A DNA stretch of 64,000 bases, taken from Tsuneonella amylolytica. GTDB taxonomy: Bacteria; Pseudomonadota; Alphaproteobacteria; Sphingomonadales; Sphingomonadaceae. Each line of letters begins with the position of its first letter. Position 1 is the first letter of the stretch. The stretch is taken from contig NZ_CP032570.1 in NCBI RefSeq assembly GCF_003626915.1, forward strand, positions 1,922,001-1,986,000, in the 5' to 3' direction. Both the position numbers and the translations under genes were made by a program. Shown piece by piece: positions 51,514 through 60,279 of this stretch. Below the pieces are notes generated by a model. It worked only from the letters and a program-made list of their open reading frames with translations. It ran no database searches and had not been told where the DNA came from.

Positions 51514-53841
51514 ATGACTTCCAACGTGTTTCCGACTGCATCGCACGCAGCCCCGCTGGTGCCGTTTCGTTCGCCGCGCGCGCAGCGCCGTGTTGCGGTC
51601 GTCGGGAACTACGTCCCCCGGAAGTGCGGGATCGCCACCTTTACCGCCGACCTCGTCGAACAACTCGCGCGGTATCGTCCCGAAGTATCGGTCGACGTCT
51701 GGGCGCTCGACGACGCTGGTGACGACCTCGGCTACGAAGGGGTTGCGGGCACGATCGACCGAGCGGACCCCGCCGACTACGCGCGCGCCGCAAAGGCGAT
51801 CAACGATGCCGGCGTCGACGCGGTCTGGCTTCAGCATGAATACGGTATCTTCGGCGGCGCCGACGGCGAAATGGCGATGGAGTTCGTCGACCGCCTCGCC
51901 GCCCCGCTGATTGTTACCTGCCATACCGTACTGACCGAGCCTTCGGTCAACCAGCGCCGCATTCTCGAGCATCTCGTCCAGCGCGCCTCGCGCATCATGG
52001 TTATGTCGCACCGCAGCCGCGATCTCCTGATCGAGCGGTATCACGCGCCGTCCGAAGCGGTCGAAGTGATCGAGCACGGCGCGCCCGACCGGCCCTTCGG
52101 GCGGCAGGACGAATTCAAGGCGCGCATGGGGCTGGATGGGCGGACCGTGCTCACCACGTTCGGGCTTCTCGGGCCCGGCAAGGGGCTGGAGCACGCGATC
52201 GAGGCGCTGCCCGCGATCCTCGCCGATCATCCCGGCGTGCTCTACCGGATCGTCGGCGCGACTCACCCCAATCTCGTTGCCCAGCACGGCGAAAGCTACC
52301 GCGAAGGCCTGCAGGCGCGGGCCGAGGCGCTGGGCGTGGCGGACGCGATCGAATGGGACGACCGCTTCGTCGAGACCGACGAACTGCTCGACCAGCTCGA
52401 AGCGTGCGACATCTACATCACGCCCTATCCCGGCTTGCAGCAATCCACCAGCGGGACGCTGAGCTATGCCGTCGCGCTGGGCAAGGCGGTCGTCTCCACC
52501 CCGTACGTTCATGCGCGCGAGCTGCTCGCCGGCGGGGTGGGCTATATCATCGATCCCAACAGTTCGGGGGCCATCGCGCAGGCGGTGAACTCGCTGCTGG
52601 ACCATCCGCGCGAACTCGCGGCCATGCAACGCCGCGCCTACGCCAAGGGGCGCGAGACGATCTGGCCGCGCTTCGCCGCTGCCGCCGCCGCGCTGGTGGA
52701 AAGTGCGGTGTCCGAAGCCCCGCGCGAACCGGCCCGCCGGACCGCGCCGAGCCTGGCAGCGCTGTTCGCGATGAGCGACGCCACGGGCATGCTCCAGCAC
52801 AGCAAGGGCGTGGTGCCCGACCGCAACCACGGATACTGTCTCGACGACAACGCCCGTGCGTTGATGCTGATGAACCTCGCCGCGGGTGTCACGCCGGAAG
52901 AACGGGCGGTCCGGACGACGGCGTATGCCGCCTTCATCCAGCACGCGTGGAACCCCGACCGCGGGCTGTTTCGCAATTTCATGAACTACGACCGGTCGTG
53001 GTGCGAGGACGAGGGGTCGGAGGATTCCAACGGCCGCGCACTCTGGGCGCTGGGGCGCACCGCACAGGATACGACCGACGACGGCATCCGCGACTGGGCG
53101 ATGGAGCTTTACGACCAAGCGTTGCTCGCCCGGCCGGAGATGGAGAGCCCGCGCGCGGTCGCCTTCGCCATGCTCGGCGCGAGTGCGATGGTTGCGGCCA
53201 AACCCGGGCACGACATCTCGCTCGCCCTGCTGGCGCGCGGTACCGATCTGCTCGAACGATTGCTCGGCGGCGCCCGCCGGCCCGACTGGAGCTGGTTCGA
53301 AACCGTGCTCGGCTACGACAATCCCCGCCTGCCGCAGGCGCTGATCGAGGCCGGACGGACGCTGGGGCGCGAGGATTACCTCGCGACCGGGCTCGAGACG
53401 CTCGACTGGATCGCCGACCGCCAGACTGCCACGAGCGGCCATTTCCGACCTATCGGATCGGAAAGCTTCGGCATCGAATTCGAGGCCCTGCCGTTTGACC
53501 AGCAGCCGCTGGAGGCGCAGGCCGCTATCGACGCGGCGGCTTCGGCCTACGCCGCGACCGGCGACGCGCACTGGGCGGTCCACGCCCGCGCTGCTTGGAA
53601 ATGGTTCTTCGGCGGCAACGACCGCGGCGTCGTGCTCGCCGACCTTGCCACCGGCCGCTGCCGCGACGGCATCAATCCGCGCGGTCTCAACCGGAATACC
53701 GGGGCAGAATCGATCCTCGCGTTTCATTTATCGCATTACTCCATGCTAGCGCTCGGGCACACCGCGACCGACGACGATTCGCCAGGGGGCAAGATTGAAC
53801 ACGACCGACAGGAAGCCGGCCGGCCCCTTGCACATCCTTGA
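51514..53841 (+). CDS. GT4-type glycosyltransferase fused to a helical-toroid domain
   Basis: A 775-residue protein in two parts. Residues about 15-400 are a GT-B glycosyltransferase of the GT4 type (VVGNYVPRKCGIATFTADL, WLQHEYGIFGG, TFGLLGPGKGLEHAIEALP, PYPGLQQSTSGTLSYAVALGKAVVST). Residues about 410-760 look like an all-helical (alpha/alpha) domain (NHGYCLDDNARALMLMN, SWFETVLGYDNPRLPQALI) seen in some GH-like proteins. The start ATG at 51514 begins MTSNVFPTASHA; upstream the frame is open without signals. It overlaps the next gene by 47 bp. With GDP-mannose synthesis genes downstream, a mannosyltransferase role is likely. Confidence 0.85.
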   Translation: MTSNVFPTASHAAPLVPFRSPRAQRRVAVVGNYVPRKCGIATFTADLVEQLARYRPEVSVDVWALDDAGDDLGYEGVAGTIDRADPADYARAAKAINDAGVDAVWLQHEYGIFGGADGEMAMEFVDRLAAPLIVTCHTVLTEPSVNQRRILEHLVQRASRIMVMSHRSRDLLIERYHAPSEAVEVIEHGAPDRPFGRQDEFKARMGLDGRTVLTTFGLLGPGKGLEHAIEALPAILADHPGVLYRIVGATHPNLVAQHGESYREGLQARAEALGVADAIEWDDRFVETDELLDQLEACDIYITPYPGLQQSTSGTLSYAVALGKAVVSTPYVHARELLAGGVGYIIDPNSSGAIAQAVNSLLDHPRELAAMQRRAYAKGRETIWPRFAAAAAALVESAVSEAPREPARRTAPSLAALFAMSDATGMLQHSKGVVPDRNHGYCLDDNARALMLMNLAAGVTPEERAVRTTAYAAFIQHAWNPDRGLFRNFMNYDRSWCEDEGSEDSNGRALWALGRTAQDTTDDGIRDWAMELYDQALLARPEMESPRAVAFAMLGASAMVAAKPGHDISLALLARGTDLLERLLGGARRPDWSWFETVLGYDNPRLPQALIEAGRTLGREDYLATGLETLDWIADRQTATSGHFRPIGSESFGIEFEALPFDQQPLEAQAAIDAAASAYAATGDAHWAVHARAAWKWFFGGNDRGVVLADLATGRCRDGINPRGLNRNTGAESILAFHLSHYSMLALGHTATDDDSPGGKIEHDRQEAGRPLAHP

Positions 53842-55105
53842 TACCCGGCTTCACGCCGATCCCTCGCGCGTAGTCCTGCGGCCGTTCCACCTCGGCTGGC
53901 AGGCGAAGAATGCCGAGAGCAGCCGTGCAATGAAACTGGTCGAGGATATCGCAGCCTTGCCGGAAGAACGGGTGCGCGCCGAATACGGCAAGATCCTCGC
54001 CGACTTTGCCGAGCGTCACTGGCAGACGGAGGACATGTTCCGCGAACGGTGGAAGGAAGTGGAACATTCGCTCCCCCTCGACCGGATGCAGTTTTCCGAA
54101 ACGCGCCGAAAGCTGATCGGGGCGTACTTCTGCCACGAGTACACCTACTCGGCCGCCGCGCTGATGAACCCGTCCATCGTGCCGCACCCCGACCAGAGCG
54201 GGTGCGAGGGCGGGGCGTGCCGCTTCGTCATGAGCCTGCGCGCGGTGGGGGAGGGGCACATCTCCTCGATCGCCTTTCGCGAAGGCATCGCCTGGCACGA
54301 CGGCCGTTTCGAACTCTGGCCGCAGAGCGCGTTCGCCACCTCGGTCGAACTCGACGATGCCAGCCTGTCGGACGCCGACAGCGCGGTCACCGTCCATCGC
54401 CATCGCGAGAGCAGCCTGTCGAACACCGTGATCTTCCCGATCACCGAACAGCAGCGCAACGGCCTCGAGGACCTGCGCATGGTCCGCTTCGACCACGGCG
54501 GCGGCGACTACGAATGGATCGGCACCTACACCGCCTATTCGGGCAGCACGATCCGGTCCGAACTCCTGCGCACCACCGACTTCCGCCGCTTCCTGCTCGA
54601 GCCGGTCGACGGCCGCGCGGGGCGGAACAAGGGCATGGCGCTGTTCCCCGAAAAGATCGGCGACGACTACGTCATGGTCGGGCGGCAGGACGGCAAGAAC
54701 CTGTATCTCCTGCGCAGCCGGCGGATCGACCGCTGGGACGACGAGGGGACCTTTTTGATGGGCCCCCGGTATCCGTGGGAATTCATCCAGATCGGCAACT
54801 GCGGCAGTCCGATCAAGACCGAGCACGGCTGGCTGCTGTTCACCCATGGCGTGGGCGCGATGCGCAAGTACGCGCTGGGCTGCGCGCTCCTCGACCTCGA
54901 CGATCCCTCGAAGGTCATCGGACGCACGATGCAGCCGGTCCTGACCGCGGAGGATGCCGACCGGTCGGGCTACGTGCCCAACGTGGTCTACACCTGCGGC
55001 GTGCTGCACGTGGGCGAGAGCCTCTTGGTGCCCTACGGTATTTCCGACAGCTCGGTCGGCTTCGCGACTGTCAAGGTCGACGAACTGATGAAACTGATGG
55101 TGTGA
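53795..55105 (+). CDS. GH130-like beta-mannoside phosphorylase
   Basis: A 436-residue protein of the GH130 (five-bladed propeller) type, which phosphorolyses beta-mannosides to mannose-1-phosphate. Visible parts: NPSIVPHPDQSG, SLRAVGEGHISSIAFREG, LEDLRMVRF, YTAYSG, GRNKGMALFPEKIGDDYVMVGRQDG, and YGISDSSVGFATV at the end. The start is an unusual TTG at 53795, supported by an AGGGGG Shine-Dalgarno 9 bp upstream and by the residues MNTTDRKP that follow. It overlaps the GT gene by 47 bp. It should feed mannose-1-phosphate to the next enzyme, or act in reverse. Confidence 0.82.
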   Translation: MNTTDRKPAGPLHILDTRLHADPSRVVLRPFHLGWQAKNAESSRAMKLVEDIAALPEERVRAEYGKILADFAERHWQTEDMFRERWKEVEHSLPLDRMQFSETRRKLIGAYFCHEYTYSAAALMNPSIVPHPDQSGCEGGACRFVMSLRAVGEGHISSIAFREGIAWHDGRFELWPQSAFATSVELDDASLSDADSAVTVHRHRESSLSNTVIFPITEQQRNGLEDLRMVRFDHGGGDYEWIGTYTAYSGSTIRSELLRTTDFRRFLLEPVDGRAGRNKGMALFPEKIGDDYVMVGRQDGKNLYLLRSRRIDRWDDEGTFLMGPRYPWEFIQIGNCGSPIKTEHGWLLFTHGVGAMRKYALGCALLDLDDPSKVIGRTMQPVLTAEDADRSGYVPNVVYTCGVLHVGESLLVPYGISDSSVGFATVKVDELMKLMV

Positions 55106-55115
55106 TCGGCGCGTT

Positions 55116-56159
55116 ATGGGTGCGATGAGCCCTCCCCGGATCACCCCCGTCATCTTGTGCGGCGGCAGCGGCACCCGCCTCTGGCCGCGCAGCCGCAAGC
55201 CCAAGCCCAAGCCCTTCCTGCCGCTGGTCGGAGAACGCACGATGTTCGAGGCCACGCTCGACCGGTGCATCGACGACGGGACCTTTACCAATGCGGTCAT
55301 TGTCGCGGGCTCCGCGCACGTATGCCACATCGCCGAACAGGCGGGCGACACCCCCACCGTGATCGTCGAGCCGGCTGCCAAGAACACCGCGCCGGCCATC
55401 GGTCTTGCCGCCGCGCTGCTGCCGACGGACGCAATCATGCTCGTCTGCCCGAGCGACCACCACATCGCCGAGCCCGATGCCTTCGTTGCCGCCGCAAAGG
55501 CGGCCGCGAAACTCGCCGCCGACGACTGGATGGTCGCCTTCGGCATCGCTGCGGTGCGCCCGGAAACGGGCTACGGCTACATCCGGACGGGCGAACCGAT
55601 CGAAGGCGGCAACCGGGTCGACCGCTTCGTCGAGAAACCCGACCTCGAGACCGCCGAGCGGTTTCTGGCCGAGGGCGGGCACGCCTGGAACGGCGGCATC
55701 TTCGCCTTCCGTGCGGGCGCGTTCATGGACGAACTCGCCGCGCACCGGCCCGACATGGCCGAAGCCGTGCGGCAGGCGGTCGCTGGCGGCCGTTACGACG
55801 GGCAGACCTTCCACCCCGCGCCCGAACCGTTCGCCGCGATCGAAGGCGAGTCGGTCGATTACGCGGTGATGGAAAACACCCGCCGCGCCGCGGTCGTCCC
55901 CGCCGACATGGGCTGGTCCGACATCGGCGGGTGGGATGCCCTGCGCGATGCGCGTCCGGGCGACGAGGCGGGCAACCGCACGATCGGAAATGCCGAACTG
56001 GTCGACTGCCGCAACGTCCTCGTCGAGACCGACGGGCCGCGAGTCTCGGTGATCGGACTGGAAGACGTCATCGTCGTCGTCGACGGCGACGAGGTGCTTG
56101 TCACGACCGCAGCCGGCGCGCAGCGGGTCGGCAAGCTTTCGGGAGCGGCGAACCAGTGA
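55116..56159 (+). CDS. manC: Mannose-1-phosphate guanylyltransferase
   Basis: A 347-residue GDP-mannose pyrophosphorylase. The N-terminal nucleotide motif is LCGGSGTRLWPRSR and KPFLPLVGERTMFE follows. Further marks are EPAAKNTAPAIGLAAALL, RFVEKPDLETAERFL, and AWNGGIFAFRAGAF. It lacks the C-terminal isomerase cupin found in bifunctional ManC/AlgA proteins; that activity is on the next gene. It starts 10 bp after the GH130 stop. Product GDP-mannose is the likely donor for the GT4-type protein. Confidence 0.93.
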   Translation: MGAMSPPRITPVILCGGSGTRLWPRSRKPKPKPFLPLVGERTMFEATLDRCIDDGTFTNAVIVAGSAHVCHIAEQAGDTPTVIVEPAAKNTAPAIGLAAALLPTDAIMLVCPSDHHIAEPDAFVAAAKAAAKLAADDWMVAFGIAAVRPETGYGYIRTGEPIEGGNRVDRFVEKPDLETAERFLAEGGHAWNGGIFAFRAGAFMDELAAHRPDMAEAVRQAVAGGRYDGQTFHPAPEPFAAIEGESVDYAVMENTRRAAVVPADMGWSDIGGWDALRDARPGDEAGNRTIGNAELVDCRNVLVETDGPRVSVIGLEDVIVVVDGDEVLVTTAAGAQRVGKLSGAANQ

Positions 56160-56962
56160 CAGTCTCCCGCGCACTCGAGACGAAGTCGGTCGAGAAGGTC
56201 TGGGGCCGCGAGACGCTGCCTGCACCCTTCAATGCGCCCGAGGGCCAGCGGATCGGGGAAATCTGGTTCGAACCGCCGCCCGAACTGCCCGAACTCCTCG
56301 TCAAGTATCTCTTCACCAGCGAGAAGCTGTCGGTCCAGCTCCATCCTTCGGACGCGCAGGCACCCGAAGGCAGCCGCGGCAAGGAGGAGTGCTGGCTCGT
56401 CCTCACCGCCGATCCCGGCGCGCAGCTCGCGGTCGGTTTCACCCGTGATGTGTCGCCGGACGAGATGCGCGCCGCCGCGCTCGACGGTTCGATCGAGCAG
56501 CTGCTCGCATGGCACGACGTGCAGCCGGGCGACTTCATCTACCTCGATGCCGGCACGGTCCATGCGATCGGGGCGGGGCTGTCGCTGATCGAGGTCCAGC
56601 AGAACTCGGACATCACCTATCGCCTCTACGACTACGGTCGCCCGCGCGAGTTGCATCTCGACCAAGGCGTGGCGATCGCGCACGGCTATCCCCAGCCCGA
56701 GCGGCTGCGGCGGCACGTGCCCGATACCGGCGAAGTATCGCTCGTCGACGGGCCGCATTTCCGGCTCGACTGGCTCGACGGCGCGCCGTCGGACGAAGCG
56801 AAGGCGCGTTACGGCGACCGGGCGCTCCTGGTAATTCCCGTCGATGCGCCGGTGACGCTGGCGGGTGAAGAGATCGTGGCCGGCGGCTGCGGGCTCGCCG
56901 CATCGCTGGATGACGTGGCGTTCGCGCGGGGCGGCCGGGCGCTGATCGCCCAGCCGGTCTAG
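56156..56962 (+). CDS. manA: Class I mannose-6-phosphate isomerase
   Basis: A 268-residue type I phosphomannose isomerase, interconverting fructose-6-phosphate and mannose-6-phosphate with zinc. Zinc ligands appear in KLSVQLHPSD (Gln, His), GKEECW (Glu) and GTVHAIG (His). The protein is short relative to E. coli ManA, lacking much of the lid domain, as in many alphaproteobacteria. The GTG at 56156 overlaps the manC stop as GTGA. A phosphomannomutase to join its product to ManC is not in the window. Confidence 0.9.
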   Translation: MTVSRALETKSVEKVWGRETLPAPFNAPEGQRIGEIWFEPPPELPELLVKYLFTSEKLSVQLHPSDAQAPEGSRGKEECWLVLTADPGAQLAVGFTRDVSPDEMRAAALDGSIEQLLAWHDVQPGDFIYLDAGTVHAIGAGLSLIEVQQNSDITYRLYDYGRPRELHLDQGVAIAHGYPQPERLRRHVPDTGEVSLVDGPHFRLDWLDGAPSDEAKARYGDRALLVIPVDAPVTLAGEEIVAGGCGLAASLDDVAFARGGRALIAQPV

Positions 56963-56975
56963 CTTCCCCGCCCGC

Positions 56976-59531
56976 TCAGCCCCGGGCGATCTTTTCCAGC
57001 AGCTCGCTCAGCTCGGCCTTGCCATAGGGCTTTTTCAGAAGCCCCATCGCCCCGTGTTCCTCGAGCTTGTCGGCCAGTTCGCCGTACCCGGTTGCCAGCA
57101 CGAACGGCACGCCGATGGTCTTCAGCTTGGCCGCCACCGCGTCGGAACTTTCGTTGCCCAGGTTGTAGTCGAGGACCGCGAACTCGGGCGGGTCCTTGGA
57201 AATCGATTCCAAAGCCGAGGCCACGCTGCCCGCGGTCGTTACCGTGCCTACGCCCAGCGAGCGCAGGCTGTCCTCGGTATCCATGGCGATGATCATGTTG
57301 TCCTCGACCACCAGCACATGGCCGGGGATCGAACCGGCCGACCGTTCCATCGTATGCGGCACCCGCGATTCCTCCGCTGTCTTGCCCGTGCGCGGTTTGC
57401 CCGGCTGGACGTAGCGCCCGGGAATCATGAATTCGGCTTCGACGCCCGACAGCTTGTAGCGAATCTGGGCATCACCCTTGAGCTCGTACGGAATCGAACG
57501 CTCGATGATGGTCGAGCCGAAACCGCGCCGCTCGGGCGCTCGGACCGGCGGGCCTCCCCGCTCGCGCCATTCGATACACAGGTCCTTGTGATCGTCCTGC
57601 GACAGCGTGAGCGTCACCGAACCGCTGCTGTCGCAAAGCGCGCCGTACTTGACCGAGTTGGTCATCATCTCGTGAAGGACGAGCGCCAGGACCGTGTAGG
57701 CTTCTGGCGCGACGAGGACGTCGTCGCCTTCGATGGTCACCCGGTCCTCCTTGCCCGCCAGATAGGCGTGGGCCTCGCTCTCGATCAGTTCGGCGAGCGA
57801 CGAAGGCGTCCAGTGATCCCGCGTGATGTGGTCGTGCGCGGTCGCTAGTGCGGAGATGCGCCCGCCGATCAGCTCGCTGAAGCTGGCGATGTCGGTCGCC
57901 TCGTGCCGCGACTGGCTGATGAGGCTGCGGATCAGGTTGAGGATGTTGCGGACCCGGTGGTTCAGTTCCGCGATCAGCAGTTCCTGCTGTTCCTGTGCGC
58001 GGGCCCGGGCCTGCACGGCCTCGTCCGTCAGGCGCAGGATCACCTCGAGCAAGGTGACCCGCAGCGACTCGGCGATCTGGCATTCCTCCGTCGTCCATTC
58101 GGCGCTCTGTCCGGTGACCGACTGCTGCCACGCCTCGAAGCTCTTGCGCGGGGTGAGCCGCGCCCCGTTGGGGCCGTACTCGACCGGCTTTTCGGGATTG
58201 CCGGCCCAGATCACCGACTTCTGCAGTTCCTTGCGCCACAGAACGAAATAATCGCGCGGGCGGCGGCTGACGGGAATGACCATGGCGCCCACGACCTTGT
58301 GGGAGAAATTCTGCGCGGCGGGAATGCGCGACGCCAGTTCGTTCGATGCGAACGTCCGGCTGGTCGAACCCGAATTCAACGCCGGGATCAACGCCTTGAA
58401 CTGTTCCTCGCTCGGCGCTGCGCCCCGGGTGCGGTAGATGCCGTCGATGTAGGCGCTCGAACCGTCGTGCGGGATCACCTCGCCGATCACCCCATCGAGC
58501 GTAGGCAGGCTTTCGACGAGCGACACCCCGCCCGCGAGCCGGGCCATCAGCCTGTCGTGAAGCTCGCGCCCCTTGGCCGAAAGCTGGCTACCGATATCGG
58601 TCAGCACTCGATCGAGGAGCAGCGAGAAGAGCTGACTGAACAGTTCGGCGACCGTGCGCAGCGAATAGGGCAGGGTGCGGGGGCTGTAGTGGTGGCAGGC
58701 GAACAGGCCCCACAGCTTGCCGCGGACGATGATCGAGATCGACAGCGACGCCTCGACGCCCATGTTGCGCAGGTACTCGAGGTGGATCGGCGAAACCGCG
58801 CGCAGGGTGGACAGCGACAGGTCGAGCGGCCGTCCCTCGATGCTGAGCTGCGGTATGAGCGGAACCGGCTCGCAGTTGACGTCGCTGATGATGCGGAACG
58901 GGTTGCGGATGTAGAGCGCGCGGGCCTGCGCCGGGATGTCCGTTTTGGGATAACGCAGCCCGTGGAACGCCTCGAGGTGGGATTCGCGCGCTTCCGCGAT
59001 GACTTCGCCCGACAGGTCCTCGTGGAACTTGTAGACCATCACCCGGTCGAACCCGAGCAGGCGCTGCATGTGCCGAGCCGCCTCGTCGACCAGACCCTGA
59101 ACCTCGCTGCGGTCCTCCAGATCGGTCATGATCGCGCGCAGGGTGCCGACATGGCTGGTGAAACCGACCGCGTCGTGCGGCTCGAACTCGATGACGGTGT
59201 TGGAGCCCGACACGTGCAGCGCGACGTCGAACAGCGGCCCCCCGCCGGTCATCGGCATGCCGAAAATCCGTTCGACCGGGTCGGTGCCGCGCAGACGGGC
59301 GAGCGCGGTCCGCAGACGCCCTAGCGCCTCGGACGACAGGATTTGCGCGAGTTGCACCCCGGTCGAGATCGCACTGCCGGCGCCCAGCATCTCGTCGAAG
59401 TTCGCGGAGTGATGCGAGACGATCCAGTCGCCGTTGACCGCCACCAGCGCGCCGAAAGGCTGGATGCCGCCGAGCAGGTGGATGGGCTCGCGGTCGCAGT
59501 TGGTGAGGTCGACTTCGGCTTGGGGGGTCAT
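56976..59531 (-). CDS. bphP: Bacteriophytochrome HWE-type histidine kinase with receiver domain
   Basis: An 851-residue red/far-red photoreceptor kinase. Order: biliverdin-binding Cys 12 (DLTNCDREPIH), PAS_2, GAF (LIPQLSIEGRPLDLSLSTLR, ISIIVRGKLWGLFACHHY), PHY domain, HWE kinase with the phospho-acceptor His in AELNHRVRNILNLI, and the Trp-x-Glu motif in CIEWRERGG. A C-terminal receiver domain follows (HVLVVEDNMIIAMDTEDSL, phospho-Asp in FAVLDYNLG, KKPYGKAEL). The start ATG at 59531 overlaps the heme oxygenase stop as ATGA. Its partner gene supplies biliverdin. No effector gene is adjacent. Confidence 0.95.
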   Translation of the reverse strand: MTPQAEVDLTNCDREPIHLLGGIQPFGALVAVNGDWIVSHHSANFDEMLGAGSAISTGVQLAQILSSEALGRLRTALARLRGTDPVERIFGMPMTGGGPLFDVALHVSGSNTVIEFEPHDAVGFTSHVGTLRAIMTDLEDRSEVQGLVDEAARHMQRLLGFDRVMVYKFHEDLSGEVIAEARESHLEAFHGLRYPKTDIPAQARALYIRNPFRIISDVNCEPVPLIPQLSIEGRPLDLSLSTLRAVSPIHLEYLRNMGVEASLSISIIVRGKLWGLFACHHYSPRTLPYSLRTVAELFSQLFSLLLDRVLTDIGSQLSAKGRELHDRLMARLAGGVSLVESLPTLDGVIGEVIPHDGSSAYIDGIYRTRGAAPSEEQFKALIPALNSGSTSRTFASNELASRIPAAQNFSHKVVGAMVIPVSRRPRDYFVLWRKELQKSVIWAGNPEKPVEYGPNGARLTPRKSFEAWQQSVTGQSAEWTTEECQIAESLRVTLLEVILRLTDEAVQARARAQEQQELLIAELNHRVRNILNLIRSLISQSRHEATDIASFSELIGGRISALATAHDHITRDHWTPSSLAELIESEAHAYLAGKEDRVTIEGDDVLVAPEAYTVLALVLHEMMTNSVKYGALCDSSGSVTLTLSQDDHKDLCIEWRERGGPPVRAPERRGFGSTIIERSIPYELKGDAQIRYKLSGVEAEFMIPGRYVQPGKPRTGKTAEESRVPHTMERSAGSIPGHVLVVEDNMIIAMDTEDSLRSLGVGTVTTAGSVASALESISKDPPEFAVLDYNLGNESSDAVAAKLKTIGVPFVLATGYGELADKLEEHGAMGLLKKPYGKAELSELLEKIARG

Positions 59532-60202
59532 GCGGCTCTTTTCATGGGTGTGTTGGCCAGCACGGCGGCGAACGTCGAGAAGACGGCGCGCGCGGCGGCG
59601 ATTGCGGCATCGCGCGTATCGGTATCGGCGAACGGGTCCTGCAAACGGGGGCGCAAGCGGGCGAAGAACGCGGGCATGGCATCGTCGGACAGGAATGCAA
59701 CCGGTACGCTCGCATCGCGCTTGCGCAGGTCGGCCAGCATGGCACCGTTGCCGAGAGAAGAGCCCGCCAGCGCCCACGCGACGCCGATCGCTCCCGCGGC
59801 GGGCGCGCTGAATGCGGGGGCGGAGCGCGGCGGGCTATGACCGATGGCAGCGAGATCGGCTGCGATGAGAGGGGTCTGGACCGGCGGGCGCAAGGCGGCG
59901 GAAACGGCTGTCCCTACCCAGGCCTCGATCGGCAAGCGCGCGGCGTACTGGACCTGAAGGAAGCGCGCGTAGTATCGGGGCTGGGCCAGGTCGAGAACGG
60001 CCATGCCCGTATCGAGCTGAGCGTGATCGTCTGCGGTTGCCCCGCGCAACACCTGCCTGATCGATTGTGGGTCCTGCACGCCTTTACGCTTCTTCCACTG
60101 CCGGAAGCGCCACCACCGCGCGACCTGTTTTCTCGTCGTTCGGAGGGCGCGCGCAATGATCCCGCTCGCCCCCGATATGGCATAACCTTCGTGGGAACCC
60201 AT
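59528..60202 (-). CDS. bphO: Biliverdin-producing heme oxygenase
   Basis: A 224-residue protein with the heme-oxygenase fold. The proximal His is H60 in ATADDHAQLD. Also seen are FLQVQYAARLPIEAW and AWALAGSSLGNGAMLADL, the distal helix with its Gly-rich bend. It opens heme to biliverdin, the chromophore for the coupled phytochrome. The first 41 residues of the longest frame are basic (TTRKQVARWWRFRQWKKRKG) and not typical of the family. A GTG at 60079, with purine-rich sequence upstream, would give a 183-residue protein of normal length and may be the true start. Confidence 0.88.
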   Translation of the reverse strand: MGSHEGYAISGASGIIARALRTTRKQVARWWRFRQWKKRKGVQDPQSIRQVLRGATADDHAQLDTGMAVLDLAQPRYYARFLQVQYAARLPIEAWVGTAVSAALRPPVQTPLIAADLAAIGHSPPRSAPAFSAPAAGAIGVAWALAGSSLGNGAMLADLRKRDASVPVAFLSDDAMPAFFARLRPRLQDPFADTDTRDAAIAAARAVFSTFAAVLANTPMKRAA

Positions 60203-60279
60203 AAGTTCCGCCTATTGAAAATTCATTGTTGCGCGGGGCTGAGGGTGCGGCAGCGCCCGGAACCCGCTATATTCGGATC

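Noticed and set aside
51370-55546. Two long minus-strand frames (785 and 619 residues)
   Set aside because: They cover the sense genes of the mannose operon, whose domains are clear, and have no motifs of their own.
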